Below, in pieces: positions 1 through 11,812 of a stretch of DNA of 64,000 nucleotides. Position numbers and translations under genes: made by a program. This DNA is from Schistosoma haematobium (Eukaryota > Platyhelminthes > Trematoda > Strigeidida > Schistosomatidae), in contig NC_067196.1 of the NCBI RefSeq assembly GCF_000699445.3, forward strand, positions 5,494,616-5,558,615. Direction: 5' to 3'. Positions within the stretch are counted from its first letter, which is position 1; each line of letters opens with the position of its first letter. A model generated the notes under the pieces. The model did no database searches, had not been told where the DNA came from, and worked only from the letters and a program-made list of their open reading frames with translations.

Positions 1-1671
1 TACCTTGGCCAAGTCACATTGAATATCGTAGTCAATGGGGCAGCAATATAATGTGTAAGTTGCTTCAGTATTTTCGGATGAAATTCATCTGGTCTTTCTG
101 ACTTTTCTGTGTCTAGGGTGTTAAGGGCCTTAAGAACATCGTCTCAATTGAAGTCCACAGTGAGCAGACGATTTTTTGACTTTGTATTTGGGTCTGAATT
201 CTTCATGTCCCTTTCTTCCTCTTTCCAAATTTATTTCACTGGATTATACTCTTTAAATAACATCTCCAAACCCTAATCTTCCCGATTACTGCTTATACTC
301 TTACCGCCTCTATCACTACGGGATTTGAATCGACAACTGCATCTCTGTACTAATGTGGTATGGCAACTTGAACTGATGTACGTACGTACGAAGTTCTACG
401 TTGTTACTGACTGGCTATATTTTCATCTATAAGGTGCTTCTGAGTGGAAACTGTCCCGAAATAGTTTGCCATATCCTCTGCTTTTTCCTGATCATCCTCT
501 GTCATTTGAGATCCACTTTCTTTCGTAATTAAGTTAGGAATTCAATGTTGCGTCGTTTTTCTGTAATTTATGTACGAGGATAGTCTCACAGATTGGGCTA
601 ACTGCCTTTTATGCTTTCTCCGAGCTTCTCCAATCGTAATCATACACTTGGCTCTTACTGACCTGTAGCGTCCCATCGTACTGGCTGTGTCAAGGCTAAT
701 GGCGATGTTTCAACATTTCTTCTTTTGCCTTAGTAAACATCTGATATCCCTGTTTATCCAGGAATGGCTGTGCCTCTTCTTCTTTGGGACTGTCTAGGGT
801 ATGAATGGCTGAGTTACTTGGTTGTATGACTGCCGGAAATGAGTCCATGCCCCTGAGTCAATTATCCAGTTCTCAACCGAGGCTGCAGAGATGGTCTCAT
901 TCATTCCTGCGTTCTATATGTTAGAACAGACCGACACAACTGTTTGACAGGCCATCTCAGCCATGAATTTAAATAAGATTACAGCACGATCACTTCTTAA
1001 AGGTGGAGGAAAGTTATTTGATCGACATCGTCCCTGTGTTTGAAGACTAGGCCCAAGAGAGATGAGTTGTGTAGGTCATATCTAGTTGGATCTCTAATGT
1101 TCTAGAATAAAGCTGTGGAGATTGCAGTTTCTAACAATCCGCAATCGAATGATGTTGATATCCCTACTTCTAAGCTTCCCCAATTTATGTACCGTGCATT
1201 AAAGTTGCCTATTATAAGGGTTTTACCCCTATTACACCAGCATTTAATTTTGCTTAGAAGCAAGTCACCCACTACACATTCTGGACTGCGGTATACTACA
1301 ACTGATTCAATATCTTGCCGCTTACATTTGACCATGCAGCGCACCAGTTCATATGTCTCTGAGTCGTGTACCACTGTCTCGATAGCTCGTATGGTTAAAG
1401 TGCTTTTCGTGTGTAGGATAACCCCACCACACCTACGGTTTAGTCTATTAGTCCTGCTAGGTAAGGAACCAAGCAACTGAATTTCACTATCATACACTTC
1501 TGACGTTAACCATGTTTCTGAAATGTCAATCACATCAAAGTCTTCTGTGTCCACCACTGGTTTGAGCTCCGCCATCTTATTAGGCAGGCTGCAAGCATTT
1601 GTATACACATTTATTTCTGTAAATAACCTTCCCTCACCACCCAGAGTGGTTTGAGGATCGTTTCGCTCCAA
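1..1671 (-). mobile_element. decayed CR1-like LINE ORF2 (endonuclease to RT), cut by window edge
   Basis: Read on the minus strand, 1671-1102 is an open endonuclease segment (separate entry). Positions 1101-1 continue the element but are full of stops. Near 1050-1090 the reverse strand still reads DPTRYDLHNSSLLGLVF, the usual end of a CR1-type endonuclease. Positions 190-10 give an RT N-terminal block (DDVLKALNTL, then PDEFHPKILKQL and PLTTIFN). It is a dead copy. Around 350-415 a GGTATGGCAACTTG-like stretch resembles the 3' UTR of RTE fragments elsewhere in the window, so part of this stretch may be chimeric. Clade assignment is from motif memory; CR1 versus another Jockey-group family is not certain. 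Confidence 0.75.
1102..1671 (-). pseudogene. CR1-like LINE endonuclease fragment (copy 1)
   Basis: This 189-residue open frame is an apurinic/apyrimidinic-type endonuclease fragment of a non-LTR retrotransposon. Visible landmarks are NVYTNACSLPNKMAELK near residues 22-38, the metal-binding Glu context DISETWL near 49-55, a CGGVILHTK block near 81-89, and the GNFNARYINWG block near 153-163 with the catalytic Asn. The usual Asp after GDFN is altered (NFNARYIN). The frame ends early, before the domain is complete. An almost identical copy lies inverted at 33126-33695. It is not a host gene. Confidence 0.85.
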
Positions 1672-1747
1672 ACTTCTACGGCGTGGAAACCCTTAAGTGT
1701 AAGTTTTTTCACCGTTCCAGCGGCGCTCATTCATTTCTACCTCTGCC

Positions 1748-2274
1748 ACCCCCAAATACTCTGGTACGGCCGAGAGTGTGGAGAGTCATCTCTCCCTCTA
1801 GAGATGCTCTCACATGGTCACGTGCATAAAACCACTGCCATGGAAGTCCTACTCACTGTCTTCTCACAGCATTACTGTTGTTTACAAAATTGAGAGGACG
1901 AGAAGAGAATGTCCTGCGCTTTAACCGGGTTGATAAACACAGGCAGTCCACCTAGAGGAGTTGGGAAACCCTGATTCCAAACCAATGGTGCACATGGACT
2001 CCAGTGTGCTGAGGGAACAAATGGCGTATGAACCAGTTGTTGGTCACCGACTATCATGGGACTGCATCTGCTGACTTTGTTCCACTGCCGTGTGGATTAG
2101 ACCTTTAGGTCGAAGGCTCCGGGTGTGACCTTCTAAGAAAACCACGTGATCCGGTTTGGGCACCCAGGAAGTATTTCAGCCCTCACACAAACCAAACGAT
2201 TTATGTGGCGTATATCTATTTGGTGCCTTCTTGTACTAATATTTATGCGTTTAAATAATAAGTAATAATAATAA
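1748..2274 (+). repeat. family A short interspersed repeat (copy 1), inside the CR1-like LINE
   Basis: About 520 bp. It starts at CCCCCAAATACTCTGGTACG and ends with GTGGCGTATATCTATTTGGTGCC, a TTGTACTAATATTTATG motif and an AAATAATAA tail. The same sequence recurs about ten times in the window in both orientations. The copy lies antisense inside the CR1-like LINE, between its ORF1 remnant (2290-3254) and its endonuclease (1102-1671). It has no long conserved frame. The 3' tail matches the end of the RTE LINE at 19291, so it is probably moved by that LINE's machinery. Confidence 0.85.
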
Positions 2275-2289
2275 CTCTTAATACGACCA

Positions 2290-3254
2290 ACCAGTCTGAG
2301 ATCCTCACGGACATCTATTCTAGACCCAGTCAGTTTGCGTGTGTTTTCCAGTATTAGGTTTCTTTAGCAGGAGCTAAGGTAACTTTTAAGAGGCAGCTTT
2401 TCTGCGCGCTCTCGGAGTCCACTTGTTTCTCTATTGTACAAAGCTTATAGATGTTAACTCCTACCGTTTCTGGAAGCAGTTTGCTTATTAAGGGCTTAAT
2501 GTGACTTAAGTCGTGTTCAAATCCAACCTTTGGTTCTTTTTGGAAGATTCTCTTAACTTATGAAAAATGGCTGACTTGTCACAGAAACCCGTATTAACAT
2601 GCTGCGAGGTTTTGCTTCTCAAAATATCTCCATTCCTACAGTTCAGTTTGGAGTCAGACGCGAATGTCTCACTTTGTTTACTTAATTTTCTTTTCTGGGT
2701 GTAATTGTAAGTAGTTCATCGACCTTATTTTGTCTCTTGGTCACATCATCTACACCGCTCAGGCTTTGCTCCCCAATAGTCTATTTTGCATTGGTATGTG
2801 AATCCGGACCTGAAACCGTCGACTCACTTCTCTTAGAGCTCCCTATAATTTGTTTCTTCTCAGCATGCTTTTTCCGGTAACCATGCCTACATCTGTTTGT
2901 TATCCACTACGCTATTTGGGTCCATCTTGATGGTTTCATTAAAATCCAAAGTTGGACTCATGATAATACTCACTGCTTCCTCAAAAACTGTTAATCTGCT
3001 GCTGGCTATTTATCTGAGGGCATCTTTTTAGCTATGTTCAGCAGTTCAGCCACTTCAAAACTCAGCAGAGACTTTGTGGAGCAGCATACTTTGCACAGAC
3101 AACGTGATAGTGGGCTGTAGCACCTTTTATATGCAGCCGGTGTGAGTCCGGTGCACATGTTGTGATATCACTTGTTGCAGTTGTCACATTGCACTACGTC
3201 CTCGATCAGGAAAAGACACGCGGGTCTACCACAACGATGTTTTACTCGCGCCAT
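2290..3254 (-). pseudogene. CR1-like LINE ORF1 remnant with PHD-like zinc finger
   Basis: Reading the minus strand from an ATG at 3254 gives MARVKHRCGRPACLFLIEDV, then QCDNCNK, an in-frame TGA, YHNMCTG, and later a CLCKVCC group. The Cys/His spacing fits a PHD-type finger as found in ORF1 of CR1-group LINEs. The frame then decays with several stops down to about 2290. It lies just upstream (in element sense) of the endonuclease fragment, from which it is separated by a family A insertion. The finger is recognisable but the protein is not intact. Confidence 0.6.
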
Positions 3255-4296
3255 AAAATTGTGTATTGATCTCACAAAGAGAACAAAAATCTGATCTCTA
3301 GAATAAGTATTTTTTAAGACCTTAAAGGTAACAGACGCTGAACACAAAAGGCTGAGGTTTATGTGTTACTGTAACTGAAAGCAAAAATCCGACGGAAATA
3401 AGTACAAAAAAGCCTTTACACCTTTGAATACAAACAACACTGAAAGGTTTACACAATGAGGAGATGTAGCATCACCCTTTTTGTTTCTGTACTCAAAAAG
3501 TACAGATAATAAATTACTTTAGAACAAAAAATGATGCCCTTGGTTATTTCTTTATCTCTTCATTCCCCAATACATTAGTTGTATTTGTAAATAACTAAAT
3601 CAAATGCGTCAGAATATATGTACTTAATCTCTAAGCCTTAACCTTTGTTTTAAAATTTTTATATTATTCCATGCATCAAACTAGCCTTCAGTATGTTTGT
3701 CGGATCACTATGTAGTTACGAGTTTAAACCGTTGTTGAATTACTACCTTGCATTCGTTTTAACTTACTTTTCTACTAATGTAAAATACTTCCAAACAGAT
3801 TTTACAGAAGGTAAACAATATGAGGTTAAAATAAGACTACATGACCGATATATTTCAGTTGTTTTCTTTACTTTTTTATCCCAACAATAAATGCAATATC
3901 AATAGGTACTAGTTTGTATATTCAACTTCAGGCCAAACTTTTATACATGTAAACTGTTTAAACTAAATTGGAGTTCGTAACTGTACTGAAATATTTGAAT
4001 GTTGAGTGCTTTAACTAATTAGTTACCTCTATAAGTACTTATCGAAACCTTTGTGTTTGCATTTATAAGTTTCCCATGGTTTTCGGCAAGTGATCTTATC
4101 AACATTTCCCTTCTAAACCTAACCACAATTTGTTTTATTGTTCACTTTTAAACTTGAAACAAGATTACCATTTATTTGCTTAAAGTATTGTGTTAACATT
4201 CCGTTAATTTCTTTATTATTCAAATGTTCGTTTGTAGGCTGATAAATTGGCTAATTTTAAAATCGTGACTGTAAACAAACAAACATCGTAATCATA
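3255..4296. other. intergenic stretch upstream of TIMM10
   Basis: AT-rich single-copy-looking DNA. No coding region is supported. A pyrimidine-rich tract ending TTTGTAG at 4237 could be a splice acceptor for a 5' UTR exon of the TIMM10 gene. Confidence 0.4.
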
Positions 4297-4557
4297 ATGT
4301 CGACCAAAGGTGATAAAGCTGTTGAAAGACAAATGCAAATGTTTGAAATCGAAATGATGCAACAAGTATTTACCAGTATGACAAGTAGCTGTCTAGCTAA
4401 ATGTATTCCATCTAATTATAATGATGGTGATCTAACTAAAGGTGAAGCAGTTTGCTTAGATAGATGCGCCTCAAAATTTATGCAAGCGTATATGCAAACT
4501 ACTAAGAAGTTGTCTACAATGGCATCATCAGACCCGAAAGTGGTAACTAGTAACTAG
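4297..4557 (+). CDS. TIMM10: mitochondrial import inner membrane translocase subunit Tim10
   Basis: 86 residues, the normal size for a small Tim protein. Tim10 forms a hexameric chaperone with Tim9 in the mitochondrial intermembrane space and escorts hydrophobic carrier precursors to the TIM22 complex. The diagnostic twin CX3C motifs are present: CLAKC near residues 33-37 and CLDRC near 53-57, with the conserved KGEAVCLDRC block that separates Tim10 from Tim8, Tim9 and Tim13. There is no presequence, as expected for this family. The start is the first ATG after an in-frame leader region and gives full-length N-terminal helix EIEMMQQVF. The coding part is one exon. Possible poly(A) signals AATAAA are at 5113 and 5251. 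Family known; identity inferred from motifs. Confidence 0.93.
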   Translation: MSTKGDKAVERQMQMFEIEMMQQVFTSMTSSCLAKCIPSNYNDGDLTKGEAVCLDRCASKFMQAYMQTTKKLSTMASSDPKVVTSN

Positions 4558-6013
4558 ACTTTTTCAGGATATACTCTGGAAAAAGTTCGCTTTCTAAACT
4601 GAAAATTTAGATGTAAAGAAACATATCCTTGTTTTCTGTATTATATCGCAATTGTAAATTAGTTGTATTTTTAAAATACAACTATGTCAAAATGAGTTTA
4701 CATTCTGTGGTAAATTTCTCATGAAGAGCTAGTGAACTGATTGTTTAGATGAAGTATTACTAGACAATTAGGTAGTCTGGTTTGGTTATGAACAACATTC
4801 CTCTGAAGTTGACGGTTCAATGTTTTATTCTGAAGTAACAAAACTGTTAAGTACTCTGATTGGTTTGTCTTAAGACTCATTAGCGTATGCTACCCCCCCC
4901 AGATTTCATGTTAAGATTTTAAAAACTGATTCCGAATTTACTTCTGAACGTTTGTAACCCTTCCCTCGTCACTTGGATTTACCATTCAATTCATTATTTA
5001 GCTATTAAGTCCCACTGAACACTTTGCTAAATGTAGTGACAGGTATGATATAATCTGTAATGACAAGTTTTCTGGGGATGGAAATATTGGTCCAAAAGGG
5101 TTCGTGAGTGTAAATAAAGGTCTACGTTTAAGTAAAAGTTTTCAAAGAAAATAATAAGTTTACACTTTAGCTCCTTGATCAAATATCTGAAATTCTGAAC
5201 TTACAGTTGCAAATATTATTCCACCCTCTTAATATGTTTCTGTATTAATCAATAAAATGAGGAAACTTATGTTGAACTTTGTTTTGTCATTGTAGGCATG
5301 ACGTAATAGGTGAGTAGTTTCTGTTTTTCCCATCATACTTAGTGTTGCTTGATAATAAAGCACAAATTTATGAACATAGTTCCGTCTGATAACCGAAGAG
5401 AGCTCGAGTCTTCTTCTTGATCCTTTCTCAAAAATAGTATTATAGCATTAGAAATATGTGCTGGGTGGTTTAATGGTCGTATATCTTTGGAGATCCGAAA
5501 TGAATGTCGAAACTATTTCTAAATAATCCTGCGCTCAACTGGGACTAGCTCCAAGATGAGTTGTGGGTAGCTTTAATAAGTCGGGTCCATAATGCAACTC
5601 ATCACGTCAACTTATGATTCTGCGTACTAACTTTCTTGCAGTTAGGAAGCACTATTTCTTAAAAGAAATGAAAGCGATGATCATATTATCTATCGTCTGT
5701 CGAAGTTTTTCATAAGTGATGAGGTAATACTCAATAAATTGATAGGTATTTATCTTTTTAAAAGCTCACTCAATCAGAAAATCCACAAAAGATTCCAACC
5801 AATATATTCGGTAACTTTTCATCAGGCTTTACTACTACAATTAGATGAATCTGTTCGGGATACTTGAGTCGGTGTTTAGTAAAATCATAGAACGTGCACA
5901 TGAATTGGAGAGTTGAAAATAATAATAATGGTAGCAAAATTGTAAGTGTATATGATTTGTTGGAAATTTATGCGTTAGTATCACAGAGAAATAGCTAGTT
6001 AGTTTCACTCTAG
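4558..6013. other. TIMM10 3' UTR and intergenic DNA
   Basis: Contains AATAAA hexamers near 5113 and 5251 that could end the TIMM10 transcript. I see no gene or recognisable repeat in the rest. Confidence 0.4.
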
Positions 6014-6334
6014 ACATGTGTTAGCGGGACATAGACTGGATTGAAGCATGCTCAATTGCTTTGGTGCGTGCTGATTGGCTAATTCTTATCCAATCAGCAC
6101 TAGTCGATACTTTGGAGAATACTGTAGAATCTTCTCATGCAAAAACTATAAATATAGTAACGTTCTTCCTATTGTGCTACTTACTTCCATCTAACTTTGT
6201 TATTTGGAATGTAATCCCTTTTCCTGTACAACCGTGTTCTGATTTGGGGGACTTGTCGAGCGAATCGGTGTCCGAGAATACTAAGCAATTGGAATAGCTG
6301 GGTTATAACCGTAAGAGAGAATTATAACAACATG
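6014..6334 (+). mobile_element. solo LTR with 5-bp target-site duplication
   Basis: A 311-bp unit (6019-6329) begins TGTTAGCGGG and ends TTATAACA, so it has canonical TG...CA ends. It is flanked on both sides by ACATG (6014-6018 and 6330-6334), a perfect 5-bp direct repeat. Inside are an 11-bp perfect inverted repeat carrying CCAAT-box cores (GTGCTGATTGG at 6068-6078 and CCAATCAGCAC at 6090-6100) and a TATA-like CTATAAATATAG near 6147. That order (CCAAT, then TATA) fits an LTR promoter on the plus strand. No internal region remains, so it is best read as a solo LTR left by recombination. It does not match the LTRs at 55999/60391. The 5-bp duplication suits BEL/Pao or gypsy elements. Confidence 0.72.
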
Positions 6335-7379
6335 TTTGAACTTTACTAATCGTGACTTCCCACTAGAACTTCATAAGCGCATTTCGAAGTAAGTCACCTG
6401 TGAGTTTGTTACAGTTCAGACGAATGGGTTTTGTGGGGTCGAGCCATGATGGAGTCGTAGATGCCTACTCCAGAACAGTCCCATACTAGGGCGTAACATC
6501 TATCTACTCGCTATCTAGTCTTCTTTCCTGATGAATATCACTTACAAGATAGAAACACAAGATTCTCAGTCGTAATAGTATGAATGCTACTTGTTAGTTG
6601 ACGACTGGTCAGTCAAGAGAGAGTAAAGGTCACACTAAGTAACCAATGGTAATATACTGCAATATATTGTGGATTATTGAATATAACTAATCATTTTGAT
6701 GTTCGGTCCTTACCAAAACACCGACCCAAATAAATCTAGATATTTCGCTTGCATTGACATTTATAGTTAGATCCATTATAGGATGCTTGAAAGTCAACCA
6801 GTTATTTAGGTGAAAGTTGCATAACAAACCGCTTCCAGATAAGACGTTTCCAAAGGACACTTGGTGAAGTTGTGAAGCTTTATCGAGTGTGTTTGTAAGT
6901 GTATGATTTTGTATAATTCTTAACCCTTAATGCAGCATTAGGCTTGGTAAGGCAACTGATGAGTCCTAAATACAGATAGCAAACTTTGCGTGAGTTGGTT
7001 GGAAATCAGAAACATTTGGACGAATGTATTCAATTCTTATTACCCTCTCAATCTTAAGCATTTTGTAGCGTTAACTGCGTTTTTGTGCAGTATCTGTGAA
7101 TTTTCTTTAGTAAGTTCTTAACTCTCATTATTATTGTGGCTACGCCGAGTCGTAAGGTTTTGGGCAGTACCATACGTATATACATAATTTTCAAAACAAA
7201 TTTATTTGACGTCTACAACAAGCGATCTCAAAGATCTTTCCACTTAGTCTGAATAATCAAATTCAGATAGTCAACGTGTTCTGTTTTGTTTACCTGAAAT
7301 ACTACTGTTGTTAATTTTGATCCGTTGTAGTGTTTGTTCCTTCGAATTTCTAACTTAATTGTATGATGGTTGGAGACTA
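6335..7379. other. intergenic DNA, with a trace of family B
   Basis: Around 6440-6520 a degenerate piece resembles the hammerhead part of family B (GATGCCTACTCC, then AGTCCCATACTAGGGCG). Nothing else is recognised. Confidence 0.35.
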
Positions 7380-7745
7380 GGCAACATGGCTTAGAATCGA
7401 CCATAATGGCGTAGGTGTATACACTTTTCTCATTAAACAATGAGATTAAAAGTACTATATACGTTTTTTTCTACGAACTGGTTCTCTCTGTATCATATCC
7501 TTATACACATTCTTTTTTATATGGTACTACCATTGAAGTAACTGCTTCTATGAATTTGGTGTTCATCTTGTTGTGCTGAGGTAGAGCAACTCGGACCAAT
7601 GCATATATGTGTTTGGTCCTACGTTGTAGATGACTGACCGTATGATGTCCGTTTCTCAAGAAACATCTATTCGTCCAACTAATATTAGGTGACGTTAATG
7701 TACTAGATGCTGTTGTCATCTATGGTTTGTACGTCAAACGGTCAG
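7380..7745 (+). mobile_element. RTE-clade LINE 3' end fragment
   Basis: The start reads as the last codons of an RTE ORF (frame like RIDHNGVGVYT, compare NRSQWRRCIHSL at 35120-35155), then a 3' UTR with ATTCTTATACACA, CATCTTGTTGTGCTGAGGTA and a CTACGTTGTAGATGACTGACC end. The same sequence order is seen at 35110-35380. It is a 5'-truncated insertion without coding capacity. Confidence 0.7.
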
Positions 7746-8744
7746 TCTATCATTATCAACATGGGGTATGGAACAGGTTTGTGTTTTAACTTAAGTTTCT
7801 ATACTACTTTGCACGACAAGAAGTTTGGAAGATCAGTGGTAAAATGGTCAAAATAATGTAGTAGCGATGTTTATGCGGTAGACTGGGTATTGAAAATATG
7901 CTTCGAAAAGACAAAGACACGCAAGCAGAATTACTGTTACTCAAAACCAAGAGAGAGCATACACTTGAACCATTGCAATCGATTCTAACTAATACCATGC
8001 AACATTCCTAACAGCTGTTTGTGGTTATCTTCTGGACACTAGCCAAGTGTATTGGGTTAATAAATAAGATGATTTTTTAAGTTCGATGAAATTACAGTGG
8101 ATCACTGTGGTAATCAAGCCGAATATCCTTTATTCCAAGTACACGGCTCTCAAGTGAAATTTAGCCAAGAGATAAGGTTTACGCTAATCTCTAAAATCAA
8201 AAGATGTAAACTATCTAGTGCTGCAGTAAATGTCAAAATGAACATTCTGAATTTAAAAACCTTGAATCGCGAGGCCTTTAGGTGTTGGCTACACTTTAAA
8301 GTCACAAACAACATGAAAAGTGAGTTGTTTTTGAGAAGAGTTGGATCCAGGAGGAAAATGTTTGGTAGAAATATCTATAGGAATTGAGGGAGGAATAAAA
8401 TGATAAGTAAGGGTGATAAAAGTACTTAATTGAGGTAGAAAGATGAATGTACATGATAAAATCTGTGGAGTATAACTCGTTACAACAATAAATTGAACTA
8501 ATTATTCTTAACGAGTAGCATGATTTTAAGCAGAAAATAAATAGTCTAAGAGCGAAACTTCAAAATACAATTTTCAAACAGATAACTTCGCTTCTTTCAA
8601 CCACTAAAACAGGAATAGTTTCACAAAATTGATCAGGCTTGATGTTTTATTGGTCTGTTTAGTTAGATTTCAGCTGGTAATATCTAGTCACTAATTCTAC
8701 CACATGGTAATTTGAGTATGTCTAAACAGTTATTGAGATTTTTT
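7746..8744. other. intergenic DNA, nothing recognised
   Basis: Short open frames here (for example 8097-8387, plus) have no recognisable domain or coding signature and were not called. Confidence 0.35.
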
Positions 8745-8945
8745 TTGATTGAGATCATGAACTGATTGATGTTAGACCACCATTGAAAACCTGGAAGCGC
8801 TGGACGACTGTTTCGTTCTATTGTGGGACCCCTCGGCAGTGCGCACCCACGATCCTGCTCGCGGGATTCGAACCGAGGGCCTCCAGTCTCGCGCGCGAAC
8901 GCTTAACCTACTGGACCACTGAGCCGGTATCCAATAGTGTTAATG
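8745..8945 (-). repeat. family B tRNA-like SINE with decayed hammerhead (Smα-type)
   Basis: On the minus strand a tRNA-like pol III promoter comes first: an A-box-like TGGTCCAGTAGG and a perfect B box GGTTCGAATCC (complement at 8864-8874). It is followed by a hammerhead-like block, GTCCCACAATAGAACGAAAC then CAGTCGTCCAGCGC. The core CTGANGA has become CCGAGGG, so this copy should be inactive. Smα elements of Schistosoma are known to couple a pol III promoter to a self-cleaving hammerhead; this copy has that architecture. Confidence 0.8.
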
Positions 8946-9926
8946 TCTAACCTCAACCAATCCACGAAACCGCGCGACCATCTTCCATTGTACTGAGGTA
9001 GACACCTGTTTCTACCCGACACTAGTGAGAGTTTGGCATACCATTTAAAGCACGACCGTACGTTTGTACCAGCTAAATAGGATTCTCTGGTGTCTGTGTT
9101 GCAATTCTTCAAGGTTATTAAGGATTCTGTTCACTAGATCTGACTCCAAAGACGGACTAACCTAGAATATTTTCCAAAAACTTGAGCACTCGCACACTGC
9201 CGTTCGTCAGACTGCTAAGTAAGGAGACAAACAGATAGAAAAAATGACATTGTACCGCGCAAGATTTCAAATAAAAAAACTGAAAGGAACAGAAGAAATA
9301 ATAATATAAATATATCAGGAGTTATGTTGAATGTTCAAATCTGAATATAGGGAGACAACACAAGGTGAGCGAAGATCCCATAGTTGAGAAATATTTTAAT
9401 AGATGCATATCAGTGATAACACACTGAATTCCTAACGCTAAATTATATATTTGACTAAGGGAATCAATACTATTGTGATGGACAAAGTAAATTTCGAATT
9501 TCCAACAAGGTTATATGATTATGCAACAATTCATAGGAATTGACTAAAATGTCAAAGGAATCAATGCATTTGCGTGAAACCGAATAAACAGTTGAAGGAA
9601 TACTAATCCGAAGTAGGAGCACTAATTAAATACAAAAACTAAATTCGGGATAATCTCAGAGAAATATTTAAATAATTTCAACTGTCCACCTGGTCATCTG
9701 ATCTGTGTTTTTCCAAGGAAATAATGAGGTTGAAAGATGGATAAATCATGAGTACCGAATCTATAGACTGATTTAGACAGATTTATCAATTTGAGATGTC
9801 TTCGCTACATTTTTAAACGCGCATAAGCTGCTGATATACTACTCATCATATTGTTGAATTAGGAGACCTGGTTGAATTTTGACAGTTTTTTTTTGCTGCA
9901 GACGAAGGGAAAAGTACTACCAGTGA
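8946..9926. other. intergenic DNA, nothing recognised
   Basis: AT-rich, no supported gene or repeat. Confidence 0.35.
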
Positions 9927-10110
9927 GACATGAATATTTGGGGAAATTGACAGAAACGTTAAAGTATTAGAGATTCCCATAATGAAAATAAGCGAACAAT
10001 ATTGTTCCCAATTAGATCGTCATCACACATATGATTGGTCTAGTATTTTCCTATAAATATTCATGTCATATTAGAGCTTGATGATCGCATTAGAAACAAT
10101 GTTGTTCGCT
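9927..10110. repeat. two interleaved inverted repeats
   Basis: GACATGAATATTT (9927-9939) is perfectly complementary to AAATATTCATGTC (10055-10067). A second pair, AGCGAACAATATTGTT (9991-10006) and AACAATGTTGTTCGCT (10095-10110), has one mismatch and extends imperfectly inward. The order is A, B, A', B', so the two hairpins cannot nest. Confidence 0.5.
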
Positions 10111-10393
10111 CATATGTTTTCTCCCCAAGGCATAGTCATACCAGAAGTCTAACCAAAATTTCTCGGATGCTCAATCACCTACATAGTGTTTGAGAGCTCT
10201 TTTAGGTACACTACCAATGGCTTCGGCAGCAGCACTAACATGGATTTTGCGAAGCTGTTAGCCTATCACATGTTCACGTCATTAAAAGTCAGACCTCAGA
10301 ACATCTTTTTGCATACATATTCACGTTCTTAATGGGCTAAACCACTTGGACTTGTTCCTATAGAAATAGCAAACAACATTCAAGAAGTGGGAT

Positions 10394-10512
10394 TATGTGT
10401 CAGTTTATCGCTCACTGACTGTTGATTGGCCATTGTACAAGTTAGACAATCGATTGTTTGAAAGACCAATCAGAATTATACTGACACCGATCCTGAATCA
10501 TAGTGACACATA
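10394..10512. mobile_element. small MITE-like inverted-repeat element
   Basis: 119 bp bounded by TATGTGTCA (10394-10402) and its complement TGACACATA (10504-10512). It has an inner complementary pair TGATTGG/CCAATCA. A related right end (AGTGACACATA) occurs at about 46082. No coding capacity; element class unknown. Confidence 0.4.
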
Positions 10513-11811
10513 CCGTATGTTTTAACAGGCTGAACGAACTTAAAATTCTTTGAATGTCATCAAGTGTGGATTTCTATTCTCCTATTTATTAGTCGCCGCA
10601 TTTATTAAGGTAGTAATTACCATTTGTTTTTATTTTCGAATATGTATGTTGTTAGTAAAATCAAGTCTGGAGTCGTAAAGTAAAAATTATGTACTCCATG
10701 GACTTTATTCATCATTGAGTGTGACGGTTTTTGAGGGTTGGAGCTGCGGTGTGGAGGTGACTGATTGTCCTGTAGTTCGGTAGCTGGTTATTGATGGGGA
10801 TTCGTTATGAACTGATTGTGTTTCCTAGGCATAATTGTAACTCAACCATTATGTGTAAAAAGAATTCTTAAATTAGAAAAACCTTAACATGGATTAAATA
10901 TCTGTTTATGTGATCAGGACTTTTATGTTGAGTCAAGGTACATTAAATATTACAGTAAATCTTTTATTTGAAAGTGCCGGTTATATGATTTCAGAAACAA
11001 GGTCTACATCGATTAAAAATCATGATCTAAATCTTGCGATTCTTCTGCAAACTACTGGTCAGTGTTCTAAGCTGAATTTCCTTTACGGATTGTTAGTCAG
11101 CAAATTAAACACAAATGGCGTCAGACTATTTTTTTCGCTAGAAACATGTTATACCACTTCAAATAAGGTTCTCAAAATACTGGTTTGAGAAACCTCTTGA
11201 ATAAGTAGGCGTTTCCATTAGCTTAAATTCATGGAATGGTGCTTGGTCTGTTGCAAGTTTATGGAATACGCTAAAATGAAATATACACTTCAATTTGGGT
11301 CAACCATAAAATGTTTCTGATTAGTACAATTTAGTAATGTTCGTAGACCAACTCTCCCTAGCTCCCTTATGAACTTTTTCAAACTTAGGATGTGTGTAGA
11401 AATCTACTTGAGATTTCATTAAAGCACTTAGTTAAAATCGGTAATAGTACTGTGTGTTCGTCATCATCTTTTGTTGTTACCTCGAAATTTCTTTGAGGAA
11501 TGTAAAGTTGACTTCTGTGTATCTGAATGAAAGTTGTACAATGTTCATGATAACTAGTCCTATATGTGCGTCATGACCGTGTAACCTATTAGCATTTTAT
11601 TTACTTTACGGTTTCGGTCTGGTTGGGTTGCCTGTTAGTTGAGTAATTTGTTTAGTGACTTTTCGCACTAACCTGGCAAAGTAAAATGCTATCCTATTTC
11701 CGTCTGGAATTCCTGAAGGCACAATCTTCGACTCATTTACTTGAACAAGTCATTCGACGATATCCCAACTAACTACTTTTCATGGGCTAACGGAAAGTTA
11801 TTTCATTTCAG
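10513..11811. other. upstream region of the secreted-protein gene
   Basis: No gene recognised. An open frame at 10910-11188 shows no domain. The region ends in a good splice acceptor (TTATTTCATTTCAG, G at 11811) one base before the start codon of the gene at 11813. Confidence 0.4.
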
Positions 11812-11812
11812 A

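Noticed and set aside
6061..6297. 78-residue plus frame
   Set aside because: Lies wholly inside the solo LTR and spans its promoter-like part.
8820..8930. Functional tRNA gene on the minus strand
   Set aside because: Perfect B box, but embedded in a repeated SINE with a hammerhead; no full cloverleaf.
10910..11188. 92-residue plus frame upstream of the secreted gene
   Set aside because: No signature, no splice link in phase to 11813, and composition like surrounding intergenic DNA.
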